NCBI GenBank assembly: GCA_945907335.1
Contig: CAMDSU010000070.1
Span: forward strand, 1-8,544
From: Bordetella parapertussis
GTDB taxonomy: Bacteria > Pseudomonadota > Gammaproteobacteria > Burkholderiales > Burkholderiaceae_C
DNA: 8,544 nucleotides
Direction of reading: 5' to 3'
This document shows, one piece after another, positions 1 through 6,213 of the stretch. Each line of letters begins with the position of its first letter. The first letter of the stretch is position 1. The notes beneath the pieces were generated by a model. The model was not told the DNA's origin and ran no database searches. It was given only the letters and a program-made list of their open reading frames with translations. A program made the translations under genes and the position numbers.

Positions 1-341
1 ATGCCTTTGAGACGAACGCAGATGGCCCCTATGACAGCTGCCAGCAGGGCACAAGCAAGCATGGCTGTCAGCAAAGCCACCGGCACCGACACCGAGGCTT
101 TTTGCAGCATCAGGGCAAACACATATGCGCCACTGCCAAAAAACATAGCATGTCCGAAGGACACCATGCCGCCGTATCCCACCAGCATGTTCAAAGAAGT
201 GGCCAGCAAGCCCATGGCGCACAAGCGGATGATGAAGTCCACCACCACGCGTGAAGGTGAGGTCAAAGGCAAGGCCAACAAAAGCAGCAAAGCCAGCAAA
301 GCCCATAGGCTGTCTTTTTGCCAATCACGCAAATGGTTCAC
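1..341 (-). CDS. livM: LIV-type ABC transporter permease LivM (partial; 3' end beyond the left edge)
   Basis: This is the second inner-membrane permease of a branched-chain amino acid (LIV/HAAT) type ABC importer. About 113 N-terminal residues are visible. A hydrophobic leucine-rich helix (about residues 12-27) is followed by the family signature SLNMLVGYGGMVSFGHAMFF and later by a GAICVRLKG-like segment, both characteristic of LivM. I place the start at a GTG (339-341) that overlaps the livH stop codon as GTGA, a 4-base overlap that implies translational coupling. An AAGG lies 8 bases before it. The frame stays open to the window edge. The family is usually 300 residues or more, so roughly two thirds is missing here. 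Family assignment is strong. The transported substrate cannot be told from the permease. Confidence 0.9.
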   Translation of the reverse strand, partial: MNHLRDWQKDSLWALLALLLLLALPLTSPSRVVVDFIIRLCAMGLLATSLNMLVGYGGMVSFGHAMFFGSGAYVFALMLQKASVSVPVALLTAMLACALLAAVIGAICVRLKG

Positions 342-1240
342 GATTGCGCCTTGCCCATGATGCCGCTGGGCCTGAACACCAGAATCAGCACCATCGATAA
401 AAACATCAGGCCTTCAACAAACAGTGGAAAACCGATGGAGCCGAACGAGCGTATCAAACCGATCAGAATTGCTCCTAGCAAGGCACCGCTGACCGACCCC
501 ATGCCACCGATCACTGTCACGATAAATGATTCGATCAGGATAGAAAAGCCCATGCCTGGCGACATCGATCGCACTGGTGCGGCCAAGCCGCCCGCCAATC
601 CGGCCAACAATCCGCCAAAGCTGAACACCAAGGCGTAAATCAGACGGGTGTTGAGGCCCAGCGCAGAGGTCATGGACGGGTTCTGTGCCGCGGCACGGAT
701 GATTTTTCCAATACGTGTTCGTGTCAAGGTGAACCACAAGAGAAAGGCAATCAAACCCGCTGCACTCATCAAATAAACATAGAACACTGGGACCACGCCG
801 CCGCCAATGAACAAGGGCGGCATTTGAAATGCTGGGGGCATGCCCATGGATTGAAATTCAGCGCCCCATACAATTTTGACCACATCGTCCAAGATCAAAA
901 TAAACGCATAGCACACCAAAAGCTGTAAAAGCACATCCGATTGGTAGACACGTCGCATGAAGAAGCGCTCAAACAGCCATGCGAACACACCCACTCCCAC
1001 ACCAGCGGCCAGTGCGGCCAAGGCATAACTGTCGGTCAAGCGGTAGGCAGTCAGCGCAATATAAGCACCCAACATGTAAAACGAGCCGTGGGCGAAATTG
1101 ATCACGCCCAAGACGCCAAAAATGAGTGTGAGGCCGGCGGCCACCAAAAACAACAAGGCACCAATGATGAGGCCGGTACTGCTTTGGGTCACGATGCACG
1201 ACACCGACCCCAAGCATTCAAGCAGTGCAGTGAGTTCCAT
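338..1240 (-). CDS. livH: LIV-type ABC transporter permease LivH
   Basis: First inner-membrane permease of a LIV-type ABC importer; it should pair with LivM to form the channel for the binding protein encoded just upstream. The 300-residue length is normal for LivH. The signature GVINFAHGSFYMLGAY is at about residues 45-60, and several hydrophobic helices follow (about 22-45, 72-90, 104-122, 152-171, 201-220, 235-263, 272-290). The cytoplasmic ATPase-contact loop, an EAA-like segment with RAAAQNPSMTSALGLN, is at about 182-197. The protein ends FRPSGIMGKAQS, a normal LivH tail. The ATG at 1240 follows the binding-protein stop by 17 bases, with a weak AAAGA about 6 bases before it. The gene overlaps livM by 4 bases. 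I see no disruption. The specific ligand is unknown; LIV-type systems import amino acids, urea, amides, short peptides or aromatic acids. Confidence 0.93.
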   Translation of the reverse strand: MELTALLECLGSVSCIVTQSSTGLIIGALLFLVAAGLTLIFGVLGVINFAHGSFYMLGAYIALTAYRLTDSYALAALAAGVGVGVFAWLFERFFMRRVYQSDVLLQLLVCYAFILILDDVVKIVWGAEFQSMGMPPAFQMPPLFIGGGVVPVFYVYLMSAAGLIAFLLWFTLTRTRIGKIIRAAAQNPSMTSALGLNTRLIYALVFSFGGLLAGLAGGLAAPVRSMSPGMGFSILIESFIVTVIGGMGSVSGALLGAILIGLIRSFGSIGFPLFVEGLMFLSMVLILVFRPSGIMGKAQS

Positions 1241-1257
1241 CAGTTATCTTTAAATGT

Positions 1258-2511
1258 TCAGGCAAAGGATTTGCGTTTTTTCCATTGCAATTCCAACTCG
1301 GCAATCTGTTTCCAGTTGCCGGGACTGGGCTTGGCCATGAACGGTTCTTTGGGTTCTAGCGCGCCCCAGCCCACCGCGTAATCTACGACAGTGTTGTCAT
1401 CTGCCCGCATGGTCAGTTTGCCGTTGTTGCCAAAGGGTGAATCGATGGACATACCGCGCAGAGCGTCGGCCATTTTTTTGCCATCGGAACTGTTGGTTTT
1501 TTTCATGGCCGTGGTCAAGAACTGCACGGCTGCAGCGTTTTGCCATGCCCAATTCAACGGCAAGTCTTTGAAACGGGCTTGGTAGGCGTTGCACCAGTTG
1601 GTGTTAGCAGGTGTGTTGGGAAAACTCTTGAGATAACGGTTGCCTGAATGCAAGCCGTTGGGCACACTTTTTACAGCGGTTAGCACCGCATAGTCGGCCA
1701 TGTTGACCGCGAAAAATTCACGGTCCTTGAACAAGCCATAAATGCTGGCTTGGTCAATGAAAGAGGTCAGATCGCCTCCCCACAGAGCGGAGTAAATCGC
1801 CTGTGGCTTGCCTTGCAACAAGCGGGTGACCGATTCGGTGTAATCGGCTTGGAATAGTTTTGGCCAGACATCCCCAATGACTTCTACAGAGGGGTTGAAA
1901 AACTTGAGGTATTCGATGAATTCATTGGTGGTGTCGCGACCATAGGCGTAGTCTGGTGACACGGTCATCCAACGTTTGAGGTTCTTGGCCTTGGCAACTT
2001 GTGCTGCATAGGCGCCGCCGACGATGGCATCGTGAATGCCTTGGCGCGCACATCGGAAACCCAAGGGGGTGCGTACTTTCGGGTCGGCGCTCAAAGAGGA
2101 TGTTTCAGAAACACTGTGCATCACCAACACACCGAGGTCACGCGCAACTTCATGGACAGCAAATGCACCGGAGGATGCTTCAGCATCCAAAAGAATTTCG
2201 CAATTTTCCGAAGTGACCAATTCGCGAGCCACACGCGCGGCTTCTTGCGGCTGGCCTTTGGAGTCGCGGATCACCAATTCAATTTTCCGACCGTTCAAGC
2301 CGCCGGCAGCATTGAATTTTTCTACTTCCAAGGTGGCTGCATTGCTGGAGGCCTGACCGAGCATGGCCACGCGCCCCGACAAAATGGTGGGCATGCCGAT
2401 GCGGATCGGTTTGTTTTGCGCACGGGACACAAATGGCGCGGCCAATCCGGCACTGGCGATGGCGCCAAGTTTGAGCAGGGTTCTGCGATCGGACGAGGTA
2501 TTTTTTGACAT
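1258..2511 (-). CDS. Tat-exported LIV-type ABC transporter substrate-binding protein
   Basis: Periplasmic ligand-binding protein of the Peripla_BP_6 (LivJ/LivK-like) family that delivers substrate to the LivH/LivM permeases encoded directly downstream. With the ATG at 2511 the protein is 417 aa. It begins with a twin-arginine type signal: R9-R10 in SSDRRTLLKLG, a hydrophobic stretch at about 15-28, and likely cleavage after SRA (residue 31). The mature part opens with KPIRIGMPTILSG, the usual first strand of this fold. It is followed by AAGGLNGRKIELVIRDSKGQP and PDYAYGRDTTNEF, both typical of the family. A GTG nine codons upstream (2538) would lengthen the protein, but it displaces the Tat motif from the N-terminus and has no good ribosome site, so I prefer the ATG. 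The deacylase gene lies upstream on the same strand, so the ligand may be an N-acylated amino acid, a D-amino acid or a related compound. That is inference only. Confidence 0.9.
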   Translation of the reverse strand: MSKNTSSDRRTLLKLGAIASAGLAAPFVSRAQNKPIRIGMPTILSGRVAMLGQASSNAATLEVEKFNAAGGLNGRKIELVIRDSKGQPQEAARVARELVTSENCEILLDAEASSGAFAVHEVARDLGVLVMHSVSETSSLSADPKVRTPLGFRCARQGIHDAIVGGAYAAQVAKAKNLKRWMTVSPDYAYGRDTTNEFIEYLKFFNPSVEVIGDVWPKLFQADYTESVTRLLQGKPQAIYSALWGGDLTSFIDQASIYGLFKDREFFAVNMADYAVLTAVKSVPNGLHSGNRYLKSFPNTPANTNWCNAYQARFKDLPLNWAWQNAAAVQFLTTAMKKTNSSDGKKMADALRGMSIDSPFGNNGKLTMRADDNTVVDYAVGWGALEPKEPFMAKPSPGNWKQIAELELQWKKRKSFA

Positions 2512-2658
2512 GTCAGGTCTCAATGTTGAAGCACACACTTTTGAAGCTTGTAAAGCTGAACAAGGGGCAGTCTATGCGAAAAAAAGACCGTTGACTCTAG
2601 GGGATTTCATTGAATAAGGTGACTAATATTGGCCGATTGGCCGCGCATAAAAAATGGA
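2512..2658. other. Gap between the deacylase and binding-protein genes; possible internal promoter, short tandem repeat
   Basis: This 147-base stretch contains no credible gene. It could carry a separate promoter for the transporter genes, but I cannot point to a convincing minus-strand -35/-10 pair. An exact tandem duplication of ATTGGCCG lies at 2628-2643, just after the deacylase stop. A T-run follows that stop in the minus-strand reading, but no stem precedes it, so it is not a standard intrinsic terminator. AGCTT-GTA-AAGCT near 2546-2558 is a small 5-bp inverted repeat. None of these is strong on its own. Confidence 0.4.
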
Positions 2659-4356
2659 TCAGCGTGCGAAGTCGGTCAGTAATTCGCCAGCCAATTCAGC
2701 GCCTTCACGCATACCGTGCTGGTCGGCTATCAAATGGCCGTTGACCCACACTGCGTGCACACCATTGGCCTGGGTATTGAGCCGTGGCGCGCCACCTGGC
2801 AGGTCAAACACACGGTGCTTGGGACCTCGCCCCACTGTCTTTGGATCAAACAACAACAAATCGGCGGCGTGGTTTTCGTGAATCCATCCGCGGTCTTTCA
2901 GTCCCAGAATACGCGCCGGTTGGGCGGTGAGTTTGTGCACTGCTTGCGACATGGTCATGATGCCCAAGTCTCTCGCCCAGTGACCCAGCAAATGCAGACC
3001 GAACCCGGCATCATTGAAAAAAGTCAGATGGGCACCGGCGTCACTGAGGGAAACCAAACTGTGCGGGTGGGTGAGTAATTTGGCCACCGCTTCGGTGTCA
3101 CTGTTGAGCAATTGAGCAGTGAACACGGTTTGTAAATCTTCGGCGAGTGCAAGGTCGAGTGCGAAATCCAACGGGTCTACACCCTGTTGGGCGGCCAGTT
3201 CTGCCACGCTGTGTTGTTCATACGCAAGGTGGGCCGGTTGAAAAGTTTGCACCACATGAACTTTGTCCCATTCGTTGTTGAACAAACGAAACGTGGTGGC
3301 TTGCAGCAATTCGTGTTTGACGGCCTGTCGAAATGCAGGATCACGCAAACATGTTTTCAGTGCATCGTGCGCCAAACCCATGGCAGGTTTCCAACTGACC
3401 AATCCTTCAACCGGGTAGGCCGAGGCAAATGTGAAATCCATGGTCAATGGACAACAAGACACTTGCCCGACCAATGAGATGTGCTGTGCATTAGCGTCGC
3501 TGATGGCTTGTAAATCGTTGAACACGGCCTGCGGATTGGTGCTGTTGTGTAACAGCGCTGCCACCATCACTGGCCTGCCGCTGGCCTGCGACAACGATTG
3601 CAAAAACGCCATAGGCATTTGACCGCCTTTGGTGACCATGTAGACGCCGCCGCCTTGACTGCCCATGGCCAAAGTGAGTTGCATCATTTCTTCATCGCTT
3701 GCCAAGCGCGATGGCATGGGTAGGCCACCTTCGCCGTTGTGCGCTGGGCTGGTGCTGGTGGCAAAACCCACCGCACCGGAGGCCATGGCCTCGCGCACGA
3801 TATTTGCCATGGCTTGAATCTCTTGTTCAGTGGCGGCTCGCTTATTGGCTTGGTCACCCATCACCCATGTGCGAACTGAAGAATGACCAATGTAAGCAGC
3901 AACATTGATGACGCAACCTTTACGCCTGAGCATGGCCAAATATTCTGGGAAGGTTTCAAAGTCCCAGTCAATGCCTTGTTGCAACACATCCAACGACATG
4001 CCTTCGACTTGGGTCAAATTGCGCATCGTCAATTCACGGTCACCGGGACGGCACGGCGCAATCGTGAAGCCGCAGTTGCCAATGACGGCTGTGGTAACAC
4101 CCATGGCGGGCGAAGGCCTGACATAAGCATCCCATGTAATTTGTGCGTCAAAGTGGGTATGTGAATCGATGATGCCCGGCATCAGCGCTAGACCAGACGC
4201 GTCAATCTCACGACTGCTGGTGAAAGACAGGTTTGAACCCACGGCGAGGATGCGACCTTGGCGCACGGCTACGTCTTGTATCACCGGGTCGTTGCCACTG
4301 CCGTCGTATACCAAGGCTTGGCGAATGAGGAGGTCTGATTGGTTTGGCGTATTCAA
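2659..4356 (-). CDS. N-acyl-D-amino-acid deacylase family amidohydrolase
   Basis: Metal-dependent amidohydrolase of the D-aminoacylase/amidohydrolase-3 family, expected to cleave an N-acyl (or related amide/cyclic) bond of a D-amino acid in the cytoplasm. With the start I favour the protein is 565 aa. It opens SDLLIRQALVYDGSG, the standard beginning of the family. The metal motif HTH is at residues 66-68 (GIIDSHTHFDAQ), and GNCGFTIAPC has its metal-site cysteine near 95, as in D-aminoacylases. EGM lies near 118, YIGHSSVR near 155-162, and SDAGAHLTFF has the catalytic aspartate near 439. The C-terminal DLPGGAPRL and VWVNG segments are typical. The frame stays open upstream to a GTG at 4500, but those 48 codons lie inside the HTH gene in another frame and do not look like this family. 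The TTG at 4356, 16 bases after the HTH stop, gives the normal N-terminus. It has no clear ribosome site, so coupling to the upstream gene is likely. Exact substrate is unknown. Confidence 0.88.
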   Translation of the reverse strand: MNTPNQSDLLIRQALVYDGSGNDPVIQDVAVRQGRILAVGSNLSFTSSREIDASGLALMPGIIDSHTHFDAQITWDAYVRPSPAMGVTTAVIGNCGFTIAPCRPGDRELTMRNLTQVEGMSLDVLQQGIDWDFETFPEYLAMLRRKGCVINVAAYIGHSSVRTWVMGDQANKRAATEQEIQAMANIVREAMASGAVGFATSTSPAHNGEGGLPMPSRLASDEEMMQLTLAMGSQGGGVYMVTKGGQMPMAFLQSLSQASGRPVMVAALLHNSTNPQAVFNDLQAISDANAQHISLVGQVSCCPLTMDFTFASAYPVEGLVSWKPAMGLAHDALKTCLRDPAFRQAVKHELLQATTFRLFNNEWDKVHVVQTFQPAHLAYEQHSVAELAAQQGVDPLDFALDLALAEDLQTVFTAQLLNSDTEAVAKLLTHPHSLVSLSDAGAHLTFFNDAGFGLHLLGHWARDLGIMTMSQAVHKLTAQPARILGLKDRGWIHENHAADLLLFDPKTVGRGPKHRVFDLPGGAPRLNTQANGVHAVWVNGHLIADQHGMREGAELAGELLTDFAR

Positions 4357-4372
4357 ATTCAGTTTTGCCAGG

Positions 4373-4801
4373 TTAGCCCGCCAGCAACTCCATGACTTGT
4401 CGTTTCCCCATTTTGCGAACTGCTGAAATTGCTTGGAGTTGGCTGGCACGCGGTCGAGCCGTGCCTTTTTCCCATTTGTAAATGGATTGTCCTGTGACAC
4501 CCAACAAAGTGCCCATTTCGTTGGCAGTAACGCCTAGTTTTTGGCGTAACTTCGTAAAACCTGCTGGGCGAAAACGCAATGTTTTTTCGTTGTCATCTTC
4601 TGCTTCAACGGAAGATGCCGCTACCTTGTTTTTTGCAAGGCGTGCCATGCTTGATTCAAGGGAAGATAAGCGACGCTTTAAAGCGGCAATTTCTGAACGG
4701 TAATGGGACGATGCTTTTTTCAATGCGGCGTTTTCAGCCTTTATCTCTTTTTTTGAAATACGGGCGATTTCAGACTTCAATTGGTTGGCAAAGGTGCTCA
4801 T
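4373..4801 (-). CDS. Small coiled-coil plus Xre-type helix-turn-helix DNA-binding protein
   Basis: Probable transcription factor of 142 aa. Residues about 8-57 are rich in Lys, Glu and Ala with heptad-like spacing (KSEIARISKKEIKAEN, SEIAALKRRLSSLESSMARL), suggesting a coiled coil for dimerisation. An acidic linker (about 64-73) leads to the Xre-like HTH at about 84-125. There LRQKLGVTANEMGTLLGVTG and QSIYKWEKGTARPRASQL show the familiar 'avoid/recognise, W-E-K-G' pattern. I choose the ATG at 4801; the frame continues to a TTG at 4864, but the 21 extra residues look unrelated. GAAAG five bases before the ATG is a weak ribosome site. The gene is divergent from the 86-aa gene and is followed after 16 bases by the deacylase, so it may regulate itself, the 86-aa gene or the deacylase-transporter unit. 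Similar stand-alone proteins occur in betaproteobacteria, to my recollection without a known target. Confidence 0.8.
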   Translation of the reverse strand: MSTFANQLKSEIARISKKEIKAENAALKKASSHYRSEIAALKRRLSSLESSMARLAKNKVAASSVEAEDDNEKTLRFRPAGFTKLRQKLGVTANEMGTLLGVTGQSIYKWEKGTARPRASQLQAISAVRKMGKRQVMELLAG

Positions 4802-4834
4802 GAAAACTTTCAGTAAATATGAAGATTTAATGTA

Positions 4835-4864
4835 ATTATTTTGACAGATTTTGACTGCGGCCAA
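4835..4864 (-). promoter_or_regulatory. Candidate promoter of the HTH gene
   Basis: Read on the minus strand, TTGGCC (4864-4859) and AATAAT (4840-4835) are separated by 18 bases. They match 4 of 6 and 5 of 6 of the sigma-70 consensus. Transcription would start near 4828, about 27 bases before the ATG at 4801. The region is very AT-rich (16 G/C among the 60 bases 4801-4860), so chance matches are easy. A 10-bp tandem repeat sits exactly in the spacer between the two hexamers. Confidence 0.4.
4838..4857. repeat. 10-bp tandem repeat, ATTTTGACAG / ATTTTGACTG
   Basis: Two directly adjacent 10-base units differ at a single base. The period is close to one turn of DNA, so two protein subunits could bind the same face. 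The repeat lies between the -35 and -10 elements of the candidate promoter of the HTH gene, a typical place for a repressor site. Autoregulation by the HTH protein is a reasonable guess, not shown. Confidence 0.6.
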
Positions 4865-4920
4865 TTTATTCGGATAGATATTATGCGAAATAGTTATCGA
4901 CAGGAATTTAAGTTTCTCCG

Positions 4921-4991
4921 CATAAATCTTTGTTCAAGCGAAACCCACTGTCATAAACCTTGATTTATGTCATATTTGAAAAGGGTTTATG
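4921..4991. promoter_or_regulatory. Cluster of four CATAAAYC half-sites (two in each orientation)
   Basis: In the spacer upstream of the 86-aa gene there are CATAAATC at 4921-4928, CATAAACC at 4952-4959, GATTTATG at 4962-4969 and GGTTTATG at 4984-4991. The first and third are perfect reverse complements, as are the second and fourth. The middle two form the near-palindrome CATAAACCTTGATTTATG. Same-strand copies are 31 and 22 bases apart, near whole helical turns. This fits a multi-site operator. An RNA or DNA structure is less natural because the two perfect pairings interleave. A further short dyad, GATAA-G-TTATC, is at 4993-5003. The binding protein is unknown. Confidence 0.45.
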
Positions 4992-5029
4992 TGATAAGTT
5001 ATCCTCTGGTTGGTTTTGTCCAAATCCAT

Positions 5030-5034
5030 GGAGA
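5030..5034 (+). promoter_or_regulatory. Ribosome binding site (GGAGA) that fixes the start of the 86-aa gene
   Basis: GGAGA is followed by 8 bases and then the ATG at 5043. It makes that ATG preferable to the in-frame TTG at 5010 and ATG at 5028; the ATG at 5028 overlaps the site itself. Confidence 0.75.
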
Positions 5035-5042
5035 ATTTTAGA

Positions 5043-5303
5043 ATGCGTGCCATCAAAAAAGCCAAGCGAATCATCGAAAAAGACCCAGCGCTTCCTCTTG
5101 CCAAGTTTTTAACATCTTTGATTTTGTCCTTGGAAACAAACAATGAATTCCCGATGCGACAGTTGTACGAATTGCCTCTTGACGATTTTGATTTCGCCTT
5201 GGAAATATTGAAAGAATGGCGCATAGACAGGCATTACATGGGCAAGGCCAAAACATTTGATGTGGCTTATCACGCCCACGACTCAGTACCCGTCAGCAAA
5301 TAA
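5043..5303 (+). CDS. Conserved-looking small protein of unknown function, 86 aa
   Basis: I do not recognise the function. The protein begins with a basic segment (MRAIKKAKRIIEK), followed by a leucine-rich amphipathic stretch (LPLAKFLTSLILSLE, about 17-31). An aromatic-acidic segment comes next (LYELPLDDFDFALEILKEWRIDRHYMGKAK, about 42-71), then a polar tail. It has no signal peptide, membrane helix or metal motif that I can see, so it is probably cytoplasmic and largely helical. Reality as a gene rests on the strong ribosome site, protein-like composition and its own AT-rich upstream region with repeated motifs. It is one of only two plus-strand genes here and is divergent from the HTH gene. 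Its last 11 bases overlap the end of otnI, which is read from the other strand. Confidence 0.7.
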   Translation: MRAIKKAKRIIEKDPALPLAKFLTSLILSLETNNEFPMRQLYELPLDDFDFALEILKEWRIDRHYMGKAKTFDVAYHAHDSVPVSK

Positions 5304-6189
5304 TTCGGTTTTTCATCCAGCCCAGGCCGTCAGAGGTGCCTGAGGCTACCGACCCCAAAGCGGGGCGGTATTCACAACCCAACCAACCGTCCCAGTTGCA
5401 TTGCGCTGACACTTGTTCAATCGTGTCAAACAAGGTCTCGTAATGCAATTCACCTGTATTTGGCTCGTGGCGTTGTGGCACGCCGGCAATTTGGATGTGG
5501 GCTACTCTGCCAGTGGGTAAATAGTGGCGAATCTTGTTCTGCACATCGCCTTCCACAATTTGGCAATGATAAAGGTCGAACTGTACTTTTAAGTTGGGTA
5601 AATTCACCGATTGCACGATCGCATGTGCATCGTCTTGCCGGTTTAAAAAGAAATGGGGAATGTCCCGCGTGTTGATGGGTTCAATCAATACCTCTCGGCC
5701 TGCGCTGGCTGCGGTTTCAGCCGCCCAGCGTAAGTTACGCAAATAGGTGTCGCGCAGCGGGCCTGGCAAGGAGGCATGTGGTGCGCTGGTGCTCAACAGT
5801 GGTGGCAATTCGCTTGGCAGCCAAAAGGATTGCGGAACCAATCCAGCCATTACGTGGATGCGAGGGCATTGCAATATGTCAGCGTATTCCAAAGCCAGCA
5901 TAAAACCGCGTTTGAATTCCTCCTCGCGCCCCGGCAAGCAAGTCGTGCCGCGAACGCCTTGGTCCCACGCGGCTTGTGCGCTGTCACGGTCATGTCCGGC
6001 AGGGGGCGCATTGAACAGCACCTGTTGCAAACCCGTGTCTTTAAGCGCTGCCGCAATTTCTTGGGCACTGACCGCATAGGGAAACAAGTACTCAACACCT
6101 TTGAAGCCGTCTTTGGCCGCTGCGGCAAAGCGCTCCATGAATGGCAATTCGTTGTACAAAAAAGAGAGATTGGCAGCAAATTTCAACAT
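5293..6189 (-). CDS. otnI: 2-oxo-tetronate isomerase (hydroxypyruvate isomerase family)
   Basis: Cytoplasmic TIM-barrel isomerase of the Hyi/OtnI family. In the tetronate pathway OtnI converts 2-oxo-tetronate to 3-oxo-tetronate, the substrate of the OtnK kinase encoded in the same operon. Diagnostic segments are FAANLSFLYNELPFMERF (5-22), LFNAPPAGH (58-66), CLPGREEEF (84-92) and LIEPINTRDIPHFFL (168-182, catalytic Glu 170). QFDLYHCQIVEGD (203-215, Asp 205 and His 208), HIQIAGVPQRHEPNTGE (231-247) and GCEYRP (271-276, catalytic Glu 273) complete the set. All expected active-site residues are present. At 298 aa it is about 40 longer than the usual 258 or so. Most of the excess is a Pro/Ser-rich stretch at about 118-146, between HVMAGL and the helix RDTYLRNLRWAAE. 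The ATG at 6189 lies 24 bases after the otnC stop. Classical hydroxypyruvate isomerase is the alternative, but operon context favours OtnI. Confidence 0.9.
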   Translation of the reverse strand: MLKFAANLSFLYNELPFMERFAAAAKDGFKGVEYLFPYAVSAQEIAAALKDTGLQQVLFNAPPAGHDRDSAQAAWDQGVRGTTCLPGREEEFKRGFMLALEYADILQCPRIHVMAGLVPQSFWLPSELPPLLSTSAPHASLPGPLRDTYLRNLRWAAETAASAGREVLIEPINTRDIPHFFLNRQDDAHAIVQSVNLPNLKVQFDLYHCQIVEGDVQNKIRHYLPTGRVAHIQIAGVPQRHEPNTGELHYETLFDTIEQVSAQCNWDGWLGCEYRPALGSVASGTSDGLGWMKNRIIC

Positions 6190-6213
6190 ACAGATTCTTT
6201 CATCAAGGCGTGG

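Noticed and set aside
941..1381. A 146-codon plus-strand open frame
   Set aside because: It is antisense to livH and the binding-protein gene and has no ribosome site or recognisable domain.
2628..2643. ATTGGCCG tandem duplication, also readable as a GGCC-GATT-GGCC stem, as a terminator
   Set aside because: The stem is only 4 bp and has no T-run after it on either strand.
4357..4500. GTG start at 4500 giving a 613-aa deacylase
   Set aside because: The extra 48 codons overlap the HTH gene in another frame and precede the normal family N-terminus.
4895..4903. TTATCGACA as a DnaA box
   Set aside because: It is one mismatch from the consensus, single, and with no replication genes nearby, so there is no support for an origin.
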